From: CAZICM01 sp964537685
Lineage (GTDB): Bacteria > Myxococcota_A > Polyangia > Polyangiales > Polyangiaceae
Assembly (NCBI GenBank): GCA_964537685.1
Contig: CAZICM010000017.1
Coordinates: 111,768-175,767, forward strand
DNA: 64,000 nt
Direction: 5' to 3'
The notes under the pieces are model-generated. The model did not search any database. It was not told where the DNA came from and saw nothing but the letters and a program-made list of their open reading frames with translations. A program made the position numbers and the translations under genes. Positions 1 to 9,383 of this stretch are shown here, piece after piece. The first letter of the stretch is position 1. Every line of letters starts with the position of its first letter.

Positions 1-1012
1 TGTAGCTGTTTAGTTCGACAAAGCCGTCGACGCTTACGGGCCGCGCGCGTGTGATGAGCCCAAACAGTATGGGTCCGCGCACGCCATCGCTGAGAATGGC
101 TCTATTTCCTGTGGGAGCGCGGCGGGCGATATGGTCGAGCGGATAGGGATAGGCCGCTTCAGGCCAAACGGTAAGGGCTGCGCCTTGGTTTTCCGCTTGC
201 AGGGTTAAGGCGCGCAAGCGTTTGAGAATCATCGGGTGGTTTTTGGGATCCCAGCGTTCCTCGGCTTGAACGGCTTGATTGATGAGAGCGATGGGAACCG
301 TGGGCAAGGCCAATGAGGCTTGCTGTATGGCGGCGATGCGGATGCGGCCGTGCACGGCGAGCGCGATAAACAGAACGATCGCGGCGAGCAGGGGATGAAG
401 CGCGCGATGGCTGAGGCGGAGGGGCGCGGTGTTTTCGGGAGCGGGTGAGCCCGGAGAACGGCCGCGCAGCATGAGAGCCGAGCGGGCCATGAGCGCAGCG
501 GCGGCGGCAAACAAGACAGATACGCCGCGTTCACCGATGAGATCGGCGAGCTGTAAAAGTTCGGGCCACGGACTGACAAGCCCCGCGGGTGTCCACGCGA
601 AGATCGTCGGGATGCACAGGGCTGTGAAGGTGGCGGCGCCAAACGCGGCTTCGAAGGGAATACGGCCGCGCCGGATCAAGAGCGTGCAAACACCGCCGCC
701 AAAAGCCCAAGGTAAAGATTGAGCGGCAGCGAGAAGGACGAGCGCGAGGTATGCGAGGCCGCTGCCGAGCGAGGTGAAGCGGAGGATCACCGTTGGAACG
801 AATCGGAGCCCAACGATGCCGGCGGCGGTGGCGAACATTGCGCCGCGGCCAAAGGCTCTAAAAAACGTTGGAGCGTCGGCGAGAGAAAAGGCGAAGAGAG
901 ATAGGCCGACAATCGAAGCGGGATAGAGATTGGTGGGCGGCGCGGTGAGCGCGAAAACGATGCCGCCCAGTGCGGCGAAAAAAAGCGATCGGTAGGATTT
1001 AAATCGGTTCAT
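1..1012 (-). CDS. lnt: Apolipoprotein N-acyltransferase, 3' end cut off by the window edge
   Basis: Integral inner-membrane enzyme that adds the third acyl chain to the N-terminal Cys of lipoproteins. The frame is open from an ATG at 1012 to base 1, so only the first 337 residues are present. The N-terminal ~220 residues are a series of hydrophobic helices (for example 11-45, 86-105, 160-178, 207-220). A nitrilase-type domain begins at about residue 225 (RIRIAAIQQ). It contains VWPEAAYPY at 282-290, in which Glu285 matches the conserved catalytic Glu of the family. The Lys and Cys of the triad would lie beyond the edge. No clear ribosome binding site is seen at the chosen ATG. Identity rests on topology plus the WPE motif. 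The many lipoproteins in this window would be substrates. Confidence 0.82.
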   Translation of the reverse strand, partial: MNRFKSYRSLFFAALGGIVFALTAPPTNLYPASIVGLSLFAFSLADAPTFFRAFGRGAMFATAAGIVGLRFVPTVILRFTSLGSGLAYLALVLLAAAQSLPWAFGGGVCTLLIRRGRIPFEAAFGAATFTALCIPTIFAWTPAGLVSPWPELLQLADLIGERGVSVLFAAAAALMARSALMLRGRSPGSPAPENTAPLRLSHRALHPLLAAIVLFIALAVHGRIRIAAIQQASLALPTVPIALINQAVQAEERWDPKNHPMILKRLRALTLQAENQGAALTVWPEAAYPYPLDHIARRAPTGNRAILSDGVRGPILFGLITRARPVSVDGFVELNSY

Positions 1013-1063
1013 GGGATGCGGGCGCGGAGGGAGCCGCTCCTTCAACATCCCATTGATAGCGAA

Positions 1064-2032
1064 TTACCACCAGAAAGTGAGACCGCCGCGGAATAGCCCG
1101 CCGCCCGACATATTGGTGGTCTTGCCGCTGATCGGATCGGTGAATTCAGGGGTGGTCAATCCATCGTCCGTGCGTTTGCGAACGAAGGCCAGCGCATCGA
1201 CGTTGAAGGCGATTAAGCGCGAAAGCCGGAACTCCAAACCAAGGCCGCCGTGTCCGCCGACATAGCTGTATTGCACTGTGGAAGCCGACGAATCGGTATC
1301 GCGAAGCGGTTCGTAGGTGTCGGTTTCGACTTCGGCATGAGAAACATGGCCGCCCGCAAGAAGGTAAAACTGCAAGCGGCTTCTCGGGTTCACATACAAC
1401 ATGCCGCTCAGCGAAAACGGTACTTCGGTGCGGGTGTAGCCGTTGAAATCGGTGCCTCCAAGCACGTCGATGCCAGCGTCGATCGCAAAGGCGGGTACAG
1501 GCCGGTATCGAAGGCTGAGCCCGACGCCGCCCATTCCGGCATCTTCGGCGCTGCCCTTGTCAGGGCCTCCAAAAGAAGCGCCTTCCATACGGAGATTCAA
1601 ACCCCAGCGGCGATGCCAGCGCTTGGGTTTCTCAACCGGCACAGGCGCTTCCACAGGAGCCGCCGTTGTTTGCCTGACGACCACAACCTTGCGCGCGGGC
1701 GGAGGCGGCGGAGGCGCAGCTCCAGGCGCAACAATCACGACCTGAGCGCGGGGAGGCGGAGCACTCGGTGATGCAGGCCGGTAAACAACAACCGGCGGAG
1801 GCGCAGGACGCGATTCAAATTGGGGAATTTTCCTCTGTTTAGGAGGCTGAGGAAGCGATTCGGGCGGAGGCGGTGCCTCTACATCAGGATCGGCCTCGGG
1901 AGCCGGCGCGGGTCTGTCGGGCACTGATTCACAGAACCAACTGCCCGGAGGACAGCTTGCGTCCTGTGCAAGAGCCGGCGCTGAGAAAGTAAAGGCGACC
2001 GCGAAAATTGCATTGATCAAACAACGGCGCAT
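1064..2032 (-). CDS. Outer-membrane beta-barrel protein with proline-rich N-terminal linker
   Basis: Predicted secreted protein of 322 aa. The ATG at 2032 is chosen because GAGGAG lies 8 nt upstream and because it starts a clean signal peptide (MRRCLINAIFAVAFTFSAPALA, cleavage after ALA). A longer frame upstream lacks both. After the signal peptide comes a ~115-residue linker very rich in Pro and Ala. From about residue 145 there are alternating aromatic/Gly strands (for example LSLRYRPVPAFAIDAGI, LQFYLLAGGHVSH, GGLGLEFRLSRL), and the chain ends in GLTFWW, typical of an outer-membrane barrel with a terminal aromatic residue. No catalytic function can be assigned. The Pro-rich part may cross the periplasm or bind peptidoglycan (inference). 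Confidence 0.72.
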   Translation of the reverse strand: MRRCLINAIFAVAFTFSAPALAQDASCPPGSWFCESVPDRPAPAPEADPDVEAPPPPESLPQPPKQRKIPQFESRPAPPPVVVYRPASPSAPPPRAQVVIVAPGAAPPPPPPARKVVVVRQTTAAPVEAPVPVEKPKRWHRRWGLNLRMEGASFGGPDKGSAEDAGMGGVGLSLRYRPVPAFAIDAGIDVLGGTDFNGYTRTEVPFSLSGMLYVNPRSRLQFYLLAGGHVSHAEVETDTYEPLRDTDSSASTVQYSYVGGHGGLGLEFRLSRLIAFNVDALAFVRKRTDDGLTTPEFTDPISGKTTNMSGGGLFRGGLTFWW

Positions 2033-2363
2033 GGGGCGACTCCTCGTTCGATGCATAGCTGAAAGCAACGCTGATGCCATTGAACCCTGAACGTCATTCG
2101 CGATTCATTGGACGGAACAACCCGGCTCGAGCTTCGAAAGTCCACATAGATAGTGTGGCGCGCGGTTCACACGCCGGGCGTCGCTGAAAGGGTACGCCTG
2201 CCCATTGAAGCGAAAAAGCTGCGAAGCTCAGCGAATTTTGCGCGAAGGCCCTTGGACCCGCCAAGCTTTTCATGATGCAAGGCTGTAAATGAACCACGAC
2301 AGCTCTATATGGTGACGCTGCAATGCGCCCCACTCCTTTTAGGTTTACTAGGGCTTCTTTTCT
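2033..2363. other. Divergent intergenic region, no gene seen
   Basis: These 331 bases separate the leftward outer-membrane protein gene from the rightward rlmI-like gene, so both promoters should lie here. Apart from the GAGGAG ribosome binding site of the left gene, I see no convincing hairpin, operator or consensus promoter. The open frame on the minus strand here has unusual composition and I do not regard it as a gene. Confidence 0.5.
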
Positions 2364-3563
2364 ATGCCGACCGTAACACTCAAACCAGGCCATGTGAGAC
2401 CCGTGTGGTCAGGACATCCATGGGTATTTGCTCAGGCGATCGCGCGAATTGAAGGAGGCGCGGTCGCAGGCGATGAGGTGATAGTGGTCGATCCCCAGGG
2501 AACACTGCTTGGGCGGGGCCTGTACACGCCCCGTTCGGCAATTCCTGTGAGGATTTACACCCGCACCGATGCGCCGATCGATGGAGCGCTGTTCCGGCGG
2601 CGCATCGAACGCGCCATCGCCCACAGGCGTGATCTCGGCCTGCCCAACCGTGTGGCCAACCATGAAACCGATGCGTTCCGGCTGGTTCATGCGGAAGGCG
2701 ACGGGCTTCCCGGGCTGATTGTGGATTTGTTCGGCGATGTGGTGTCGGTGCAGCTCAATACGGTTGGCATCAAGATGCGGGAAGGCGTGATCTTCGACAC
2801 GCTGACTTCCCTGTTAAAGCCCAGAGCGATTATCGACAGGACGCCTCAAGCCTTGGCTCGAAAGGAAGGATTCGAGGCAGCCTCCGGTGTTGTGAGGGGC
2901 GATGATGCGCTGTCCGAACTTCGCTTCATGGAGCGTGGCCTCAAGTACATCATTCCGCTGTCGCTCACACAGAAGACAGGTTTTTATTTGGATCAGCGAA
3001 CGCTCCGGGCCCGCGTGGAACAGCTCGCCCATGGGCGCCGCGTGCTGGATACCTATACTTTTGCGGGCACTTTTGCGATGGCGGCCGCGCGGGGCGGCGC
3101 AAGCGAAATTATGGCTGTGGATGAGAGCGCGCTGGCCCTTGAAGTCGGCGCCGAATGCGCGCGGGAAAATGGACTCGCCGATCGCATTAGTTTTGTACGC
3201 GACGATGCGCGGCGCGCTCTGCAAAAGGCATCGGAACAAGGCGGATACGATCTGGTCATCTGCGATCCTCCGAGTCTATCGCCCTCACGCGCATCGCGCG
3301 ACGGTGCGCTGAACGCTTACCGCAAGCTGTCATCGTGGGGATGCCGTGCGACAAAACCCGGCGGGCTGCTTGTGCTGTGTTCTTGCTCGGGCGCCGTTGG
3401 GCTCGATGAACTCACCCGCGCACTGGCGCTCGGCGCGCGGGATGCGCGAATGCATGCCACTGTATTTGACCGGCATTTTCAGGGCGCCGATCATCCTGTG
3501 CCCGCTTCGTTTCCCGAGGGGCTTTATCTCAAAAGCGTCATCGCGCGCGTCGACACCCTGTGA
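2364..3563 (+). CDS. rlmI: Class I SAM-dependent rRNA (cytosine-C5) methyltransferase, RlmI-like
   Basis: Predicted 23S rRNA m5C methyltransferase of the RlmI/YccW family (399 aa, the usual length). Residues ~1-70 form a PUA RNA-binding domain (VRPVWSGHPWVFAQAI). A central RlmI-specific region follows, then a Rossmann SAM domain with motif I VLDTYTFAGTFAMAAARGG and an acidic loop MAVDESALAL. The catalytic DPP motif is in VICDPPSLSP, and the nucleophile Cys is probably in VLCSCSGA. The gene starts with ATG and is translationally coupled to the next one by a 4-base GTGA overlap. Family assignment is firm. The exact target base is inferred from the family, and paralogues such as RlmK-like enzymes cannot be excluded. 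Confidence 0.85.
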   Translation: MPTVTLKPGHVRPVWSGHPWVFAQAIARIEGGAVAGDEVIVVDPQGTLLGRGLYTPRSAIPVRIYTRTDAPIDGALFRRRIERAIAHRRDLGLPNRVANHETDAFRLVHAEGDGLPGLIVDLFGDVVSVQLNTVGIKMREGVIFDTLTSLLKPRAIIDRTPQALARKEGFEAASGVVRGDDALSELRFMERGLKYIIPLSLTQKTGFYLDQRTLRARVEQLAHGRRVLDTYTFAGTFAMAAARGGASEIMAVDESALALEVGAECARENGLADRISFVRDDARRALQKASEQGGYDLVICDPPSLSPSRASRDGALNAYRKLSSWGCRATKPGGLLVLCSCSGAVGLDELTRALALGARDARMHATVFDRHFQGADHPVPASFPEGLYLKSVIARVDTL

Positions 3564-4366
3564 AGTCTCTCACCGAGCTTTCCGCGGCAAAAGCGCGGTT
3601 GATCCGCGGGCTTGTCTTCGATTTGGACGACACGCTGCTCGATCACGGCGCGCTCACGGAGGCGGCCTACGGTTCTCTGTTTCGCTTGAAAGAAATGGGG
3701 ATTCGGCGAATCGCTTGCACGGGCCGCCCTGCCGGATGGGCTGAAATCATCATGCGCCAATGGCCGCTCGATGCTGCAATCGCGGAAAATGGAGCGATTG
3801 CCTTTGTCCGCGGACAAGACACGCTTGTCCGGTCTCTAAGCCTTCAGGATGAATGCGGCTCCCCTGAAGAAATCGACCGCGAATCGCTGCACTCCCTCGC
3901 CCAAGAGCTTATTCATGCCTACCCCAGCGCAGCGCTCGCCGACGACAACGCATTTCGAAGAACCGATCTGACCATCGATATTGGCGAGTATCGCCGCGTT
4001 CCCAAAACCGACGTGGAAGCCATGCGCGCCATCGCGAAAAGCAGGGGCGTGCACACGCTTGCATCGAGTGTGCATCTCCATCTCACGCATGTGCCAGCCG
4101 ACAAGGCAGCAGGAACCGTTCGCCTTCTTTCCAAGCACTTCGGCGAAGATCCGACCTTTGCTCTTCAGCGCTATGCCTATGTGGGTGACAGCGGCAACGA
4201 TGCATCGGCTTTTGCCGCCTTTGCCCTGAGTTTTGGGGTCGAAAATGTACGCCGCCATCTCGAGCGCTTTTCTATTCCGCCCCGTTATGTGACGGCCTCC
4301 CCGATGGGCCTCGGCTTTTCAGAAATCGTCAGGCGCCTTTTCGCTTTGAGAAGCTCTCCTCCCTGA
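3560..4366 (+). CDS. HAD-superfamily (type IIB-like) phosphatase
   Basis: Predicted cytoplasmic phosphohydrolase of 268 aa. Motif I is VFDLDDTLLD at residues ~19-28 (nucleophile and general acid Asp), motif II is IACTGRPAG, and motif IV is YVGDSGNDASAF near residue 213. The large C2-type insertion between motifs II and III suggests the Cof/sucrose-phosphatase/mannosyl-3-phosphoglycerate phosphatase group. The substrate is unknown. The start is GTG at 3560, which overlaps the stop of the rlmI-like gene (GTGA), so the two are cotranscribed and probably coupled. Why an rRNA methyltransferase would be linked to a HAD phosphatase is not clear from sequence. Confidence 0.8.
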   Translation: MKSLTELSAAKARLIRGLVFDLDDTLLDHGALTEAAYGSLFRLKEMGIRRIACTGRPAGWAEIIMRQWPLDAAIAENGAIAFVRGQDTLVRSLSLQDECGSPEEIDRESLHSLAQELIHAYPSAALADDNAFRRTDLTIDIGEYRRVPKTDVEAMRAIAKSRGVHTLASSVHLHLTHVPADKAAGTVRLLSKHFGEDPTFALQRYAYVGDSGNDASAFAAFALSFGVENVRRHLERFSIPPRYVTASPMGLGFSEIVRRLFALRSSPP

Positions 4367-4707
4367 GCTCCGCACCATCTCCGCTTTCACATTTCGGCCT
4401 CTATGATTTGACCCGGACCCAACACGAAGATATTGTCCTGTTTATCCTGACCGAATCGCTAGTCTCTAAAGAAGATCAGAAAACAGCCTGCTGACGAAAT
4501 CTCCTGGAATTCACACATCCACACGTTCAAGGCCCACCATGGAACGATTTATCCAATCCATCGCAAACTCAAGTAAACTGCGTCGCGGCACGGCGATTGC
4601 TCGTCGGCGCAAAGCGAACGCGCAATTCTGTGCTCTCTCGGCCAGGCTTTCACCTCAGCCTAGGTTACTCGGGCTGTAATACGGTTTCCTTTCTAGAAGA
4701 CGGTTGG
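4367..4707. other. Intergenic region upstream of Ser/Thr kinase
   Basis: These 341 bases hold no convincing gene. An in-frame TTG at 4597 would extend the kinase by 37 residues with low-complexity, non-conserved sequence and no ribosome binding site. I therefore treat the stretch as the kinase's leader and promoter region. No clear terminator follows the HAD gene. Confidence 0.4.
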
Positions 4708-6594
4708 ATGGCGTTCAGAAACCCCACTCCCGGCTTGGTACTCGATAACAAGTACCGCCTGGCCGAACGCATAGGCGGTGGCGGTATGGGGGATGTGTTC
4801 CGAGCGGAGCATTTGGTCACGAACCGTTCTGTGGCCGTGAAGTTTTTGCATCCGGAACTCGCCGATAATCCTGAGCTTTCTCAGCGATTTTTCCAGGAAG
4901 CCCAAGCCGTTAACCGCATTCGCCATCCCAATATTGTCGACGTGCTCGACGCGGGCGTTGGAGAGCTCGGGCCGTATATCGTGATGGAGCACCTCGATGG
5001 TGAATCGGTGGGAACCGCGCTCGCCCGCTTCGGCCGATTTGAAGTCGATGCGGCTATCGGAACAGCGATTCCCGTCCTTGAAGCGCTCGATGCGGCTCAC
5101 CGGCTGGGCATCATTCATCGCGATCTAAAGCCCGAAAACGTTTTTATCGCCTTCGACGCAACCCGCGCATGCGCCGTTGTACGCCTTCTGGATTTCGGAA
5201 TCGCAAAAGTGACGGACTCGGAATCGGCGATGCCCCGAACGCGCACGGGCGTTGTGTTTGGAACGCCTGATTATTTGTCGCCCGAACAAGCCACAGGCGA
5301 GTCCTCGATCGACGGCCGCAGCGATCTGTTCGCCGTGGGAGTGCTTCTCTACGAGCTGCTTACGGGAACGCGCCCGTTCCGCGCCGCGACGGCCGTGGCA
5401 ACAGCGTTTAAGGTCGTTCACACCGAGGCGCCGACCATTAGCGCCGCGGGTGTGCAAGTCGATCCGCGCCTTGAGGCAGCCGTACAAAAGCTCCTTCAGA
5501 AAGATCCGAGCATGCGTTTCTCAACCGCAGGCGATGTGGCGCGCGAACTCGAGCGCATCACGCCTGACGCGGCTAAACGCACGGCGGCCCTGGGTCGAAT
5601 TATCAATGTGCAGCGCCGCATCGCCATGCAATCGACGCAGGGAACGCTTGGCGGCCTCGGCGGAGGCCATCATGACGCGGTTAGGCCATGGTCTTCGCTG
5701 GGTCCGCTGCCAACATCCGCATCGTCCACACGCCCCGCCCTGCGCCTATCGGCACCGCGCATTAGCAACGAGCCTCCCTCGCGCCCCGACATGGCGCGGG
5801 TTCTTCCGCGTTCGATGGGCTCTTCCGATGAACGCACGACGCGCGCCAATGCGAGCGAACTCTTTTCGCCCTCCGCTCGCAGCTCGTCTGAACCACCCTC
5901 GCTGCCCCGATCGTCTCAGCAATCGGGCACAAGCTCGAGGCCCAGCGAGACACGGCCCGCAGCGGACTTCCGCAGCACACCCGAACCTGCCGCGCTGTCG
6001 AAAGTTCAAGTCCGCCCCTTCCCCGCGCGATTTGCGGGGAAGTACCAAGTCCGCGGCCCTGTGCTGAGAAGCGTCGATAAGGCGATTGCCGAAGCGTATG
6101 GCAAGACCGTGCGGGATAACGTGGTTTCGCAGCTCCCGTCCCAATACGCGAATGACTTTCGGCACGACTCGATTAACGCGCTGGTGGGCTATGAGCTCGA
6201 AGCTTTGGACACCTACATGGAGCTGGCCACGACGCTGGCGCTGCCCGACATTGGCCAATGGCGTCAAATCGGGCGTCAAGCGGCGGGCGGCGAGCTTCTG
6301 AGCGTTTTGCGTACCTTGTTGCGGCCCTCGACCGATCTGCTCGCGCTTATACGGCGCGGGGTATCGACGTGGTCGCGCCTGTTTACCTTTGGATCGTGGC
6401 GCGTATCCAAAAGCCCGACGGGCAAAGTACTTTTACAGATTACGGAATTCGATCCGGCATCCCTCCCGCTTCGCCTGTGGACAGTTGGAATGATTGAAGA
6501 GACCTCATACAGAGCAATGAATGCCGATGTACGGGTCATCATCACCCAAGGCGAATTGGGCTTTACACCTGAATTGGCGATGGAGCTCAGCTAG
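4708..6594 (+). CDS. Hanks-type Ser/Thr protein kinase with C-terminal DUF2378-like module
   Basis: Soluble 628-aa kinase. Residues ~16-285 form a complete kinase domain: glycine loop GGGGMGDV (23-30), Lys45 in VAVKF, Glu in the C-helix, catalytic HRD at 137-139 with KPEN, DFG at 162-164, activation segment GTPDYLSPEQ and the ELLTGTRPF region. It should therefore be active. A ~150-residue Ser/Pro/Arg-rich linker follows, with no transmembrane helix. The last ~180 residues (from about FAGKYQVRGPVL) resemble the Myxococcus xanthus paralogous family TIGR02265/DUF2378, of unknown function. ATG 4708 was chosen because it begins just before the kinase fold. Substrates are unknown. A hairpin follows the stop codon. 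Confidence 0.85.
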   Translation: MAFRNPTPGLVLDNKYRLAERIGGGGMGDVFRAEHLVTNRSVAVKFLHPELADNPELSQRFFQEAQAVNRIRHPNIVDVLDAGVGELGPYIVMEHLDGESVGTALARFGRFEVDAAIGTAIPVLEALDAAHRLGIIHRDLKPENVFIAFDATRACAVVRLLDFGIAKVTDSESAMPRTRTGVVFGTPDYLSPEQATGESSIDGRSDLFAVGVLLYELLTGTRPFRAATAVATAFKVVHTEAPTISAAGVQVDPRLEAAVQKLLQKDPSMRFSTAGDVARELERITPDAAKRTAALGRIINVQRRIAMQSTQGTLGGLGGGHHDAVRPWSSLGPLPTSASSTRPALRLSAPRISNEPPSRPDMARVLPRSMGSSDERTTRANASELFSPSARSSSEPPSLPRSSQQSGTSSRPSETRPAADFRSTPEPAALSKVQVRPFPARFAGKYQVRGPVLRSVDKAIAEAYGKTVRDNVVSQLPSQYANDFRHDSINALVGYELEALDTYMELATTLALPDIGQWRQIGRQAAGGELLSVLRTLLRPSTDLLALIRRGVSTWSRLFTFGSWRVSKSPTGKVLLQITEFDPASLPLRLWTVGMIEETSYRAMNADVRVIITQGELGFTPELAMELS

Positions 6595-6634
6595 CGATCT
6601 AGGCTTAGATCGCCAGCGAGAGGATTAATTTTTC
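6594..6634 (+). terminator. Hairpin after kinase gene, possible terminator
   Basis: A perfect 8-bp stem GCGATCTA (6594-6601) and TAGATCGC (6606-6613), with loop GGCT, starts at the last base of the stop codon. A short T run follows only 15 bases later, so intrinsic termination would be weak. It may instead protect the 3' end. Confidence 0.4.
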
Positions 6635-6682
6635 GGGGGAAAATTCGATTGATTGATTAATGAATAAATCGATTCATCGATT

Positions 6683-7372
6683 TTAATACGGGCGGCGGGC
6701 GCGATAGCAGGGCTGGCAGAAAACGTCCCGGCCCTCATCTGGACGGAAAGGCACCTGGCTTTCCACACCGCATGATTTGCAGGTAATTGAATACATCTGG
6801 CGCGGCCCCAGCTCGCTGTCGTCGTGTTGCCGGTACGGGCGGGGAGGACGCGGCGAACGCCCCATTCCATATCCGCGATCGTCATAGCGGGAACCGCCGG
6901 TTCCCCCATACCCCTGAGAACGATGAGGCTGTGCATCTCCGCTCCAGGACCGATCGAAAGGCCGCGCGCCGCCTACGTTCCCCGACATCGGGCTCCGATA
7001 TTCTGAACCCCCGCCCATTCCATGCCGCGGAGATCCGCCCGATGGCGAATGCCCCATTCCCATGGGACTCCGATACTCATTCACATCACCGGTATAACCC
7101 GCCCTAGGTGAACGATACCCACCGGAATAACCGCCGCCGTCCGCACGATATGGGCGGCCTTCACTGCGAAAACGGCTGTCTCCGTAGCGATTCGGCCCAC
7201 CCTGAAAACCATCCCTCTGTTGCTGTTCCTTCCGCGCCCTTCGGCAATCATGACACCGCTTAGGAGGCATACTCAAACCGCGCTCTAAAAAGCGCTCGGC
7301 CTCCGCAGCCGTAAAAATAAAGGAATTACCGCAGCTTACGCACTCAAGGCGTTCATCTCGCACATTCTCCAT
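6683..7372 (-). CDS. Double zinc-ribbon protein with Gly/Arg/Tyr-rich centre
   Basis: Small protein of 229 aa with a zinc ribbon at each end. The N-terminal one has CVSCG (residues ~11-15) paired with CHDCRRARK (~38-46), in the style of the zf-trcl family. The C-terminal one has CKSCG paired with CQPCYRARRPY at the very end. Between them lie about 130 residues of low-complexity sequence rich in Gly, Arg, Ser, Tyr and Pro, with repeated YRSPM/GSEYRSP elements, resembling RNA-binding RGG-type disordered regions. Such proteins are common in delta-proteobacterial lineages but uncharacterised. A role in RNA or ribosome binding is inference. The start ATG has only a weak ribosome binding site. Confidence 0.78.
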   Translation of the reverse strand: MENVRDERLECVSCGNSFIFTAAEAERFLERGLSMPPKRCHDCRRARKEQQQRDGFQGGPNRYGDSRFRSEGRPYRADGGGYSGGYRSPRAGYTGDVNEYRSPMGMGHSPSGGSPRHGMGGGSEYRSPMSGNVGGARPFDRSWSGDAQPHRSQGYGGTGGSRYDDRGYGMGRSPRPPRPYRQHDDSELGPRQMYSITCKSCGVESQVPFRPDEGRDVFCQPCYRARRPY

Positions 7373-7924
7373 ATCTTGTAACTCTCATTGAAATACGGCC
7401 TATCATAGGGATTTGGCCAGTTTGGAGGATAACTTTGACCCGGCGCTTATAATGCTGTTTTGTCCTCAGAAACCTTTATGGGATCATCCTAATTTTTGCT
7501 GGACAACCTATCAAATCTATCCAAGCAGGCTCATAAACAATTCTCTCATCACGAAGCGCCGTGCCGCTATGTGGATACTGCCAAAGCTAAGAAATAATAA
7601 GATATTGACCGTGCCACCTGGGCAGAGTGACATGATGAACAGCGCGGTCAAGATTTCATCGCTTAAAGGTTCAAGAAATTTTCAATATTTGCCCCGTGCG
7701 CGCATAACCCCCCGCCTTATGTATCGGACTTAAACCCTCGGCACTTCGCCATGAGGAAGCTATTGATTCCAGGCCATCGCTGGGTAGCATCCGCCCCCTC
7801 GCTCCCAAGCTTTCCAGCGAAACCCATTCGCTGGACAGAGCTGAGCATACCCGCCGGAGCGGCAACATGAGCACCCCGCGGATCGCCGAAAGAAACGGGG
7901 AGCCAAACCTTCTCGGTCGATGTG
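7373..7924. other. Intergenic region, about 550 bases without a gene
   Basis: Relatively A/T-rich DNA between the divergent zinc-ribbon gene and the KOW-domain gene. Short frames here (7413-7733 plus, 7671-7934 minus) have no recognisable protein features and overlap each other. No terminator, tRNA or repeat was seen. Promoters for both flanking genes should lie here but none is clear. Confidence 0.45.
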
Positions 7925-9379
7925 ATGAGCTCAATATCCCTGCATTTGACGGCTCGTGACTTCGACGCCTACCTGCCGGAAAAGGCTACGTCCAAAGCCT
8001 ATTCACGTCCGCGGCTCGAAGTAAAACAGCGCGCTCTCGCCTGGGGGCGCCGCATTCTTGAACGCCTGCAGGCTCAAGGTATTCAAGCGGATATCCACGC
8101 ATCGGACGAGCATCCCACGCTTCGAAATAAGAACTATGTCGACTGCCAGTGGCTCTTCTTTTGGCGGGACGAAAAGGCGCGTGAAGAGCTCGATCTGCTG
8201 CTGAATCAGGGCCGTTCCATTTCTCAGGAGATCGACGATCCCAGCCCTTATAACCGGCACGCCTTCCTTGCGTTCAAGCTCGATTCAAAGCATGTGGAAG
8301 TCTGCTTTGCCGTACATCCAGCGGCGAAAGTCGATATCGACAATCTTAAATCGCGCCTTCAGGCAAGCGCTGCCAGCGAATCAGCGGAGCCCTCTTCCGC
8401 GCCTCTCGCCGCAGAATTCACACAGGCGCTAAAGACGCTGCCCGAAGAATTCACCATCGGCGTCGGCGAAAGCGATCGGATTGCCTGCAGCACGGCTACG
8501 CCGGAAACCATTATCGGCATGCTGGAACGCGCGGCTACCGGTCAAACACCTCTGTGGATTGGCTGGTCAATTCCGAGACAGACAGCGCTCGATCACGCCG
8601 ACATTTTAGAAGAGCAACTCGAAGACGCGCTCGCCGCGCTCGGGCCGATTTACAAGCTTGTCGCATGGTCACCCGAAAACGATCAGATCGCGGTGGGCCA
8701 GCGCATCAGCGGGCTTGAACAGGAACGGGCGCGCACGCACGCCGAAACAACGGCTCAATTTGAACGCTGGCAAGCCGAGCAAGAAGCGCAGCGCGAACGC
8801 TCTCGTGTCATCGCTCAAGCGCGTTCCGCCGAAGAAAAAGAAAAGCTCCGGAGGCCCGCCCCTGGGCGAGGATTTTTAGGGAGCGGCTCAAAACGGCCAA
8901 GCCTCGATACACTCTTTAAAACCCCGAAAAATGAAGCTCCTCCAGACAAGCGCGAGGCGAAAGACACAGCGCCCAAACGCGCGCCTGAAGAGCTTGTTCA
9001 GCCGCCAAAAACAGCTCCGGCGCCGACGATCACCATCACCGAGGCCCGCTTCGATAAGCACGCTGAAACCATTCCGGCGCCTCCTTTGCCTCCGGCGCCT
9101 CCTTCGCCTCCCTCGCCTCCCTCGCCTTCAAACGCGGCCGATGCTCCGCAACCCCTTGAAAAAGGCTCGCGCGTGCGTGTCAAATCGGGAGCCTTCGCCG
9201 ACAAAGTAGGCGTTATCAGCGAACTCGATGGGCGGGGCGGCGTGCGGGTTTTGCTTGGCCTTCTCTCGACACGCCTAGATCTCTCGCAGCTCGAACCCGC
9301 GCCCGACGATCAAAAGCGGCCCGCCCTTCAAAGCTCACACCGCAAGCCTGCCCCGATCCCTGCACGAAAGTCCCGATAA
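7925..9379 (+). CDS. Uncharacterised protein with C-terminal KOW domain
   Basis: 484-aa protein I do not recognise as a whole. Residues ~1-270 are an alpha/beta region without known motifs. About 270-310 is a charged, probably coiled-coil helix rich in Glu, Gln, Arg and Ala. About 310-410 is a disordered Pro/Lys-rich linker with a PPSPPSPPSP tract. Residues ~415-460 form a KOW/NusG-type SH3 barrel (GSRVRVKSGAFADKVGVISELDGRGG, read in two parts), which usually binds RNA or ribosomal protein. ATG 7925 is preferred over GTG 7922. The gene ends 4 bases before the ABC transporter gene and is probably its operon leader. The functional link is unknown. Confidence 0.7.
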   Translation: MSSISLHLTARDFDAYLPEKATSKAYSRPRLEVKQRALAWGRRILERLQAQGIQADIHASDEHPTLRNKNYVDCQWLFFWRDEKAREELDLLLNQGRSISQEIDDPSPYNRHAFLAFKLDSKHVEVCFAVHPAAKVDIDNLKSRLQASAASESAEPSSAPLAAEFTQALKTLPEEFTIGVGESDRIACSTATPETIIGMLERAATGQTPLWIGWSIPRQTALDHADILEEQLEDALAALGPIYKLVAWSPENDQIAVGQRISGLEQERARTHAETTAQFERWQAEQEAQRERSRVIAQARSAEEKEKLRRPAPGRGFLGSGSKRPSLDTLFKTPKNEAPPDKREAKDTAPKRAPEELVQPPKTAPAPTITITEARFDKHAETIPAPPLPPAPPSPPSPPSPSNAADAPQPLEKGSRVRVKSGAFADKVGVISELDGRGGVRVLLGLLSTRLDLSQLEPAPDDQKRPALQSSHRKPAPIPARKSR

Positions 9380-9383
9380 ACCC

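Noticed and set aside
7413..7733. 106-codon plus-strand frame in the gap before the KOW gene
   Set aside because: No protein-like pattern, no ribosome binding site, and it overlaps a competing minus-strand frame.
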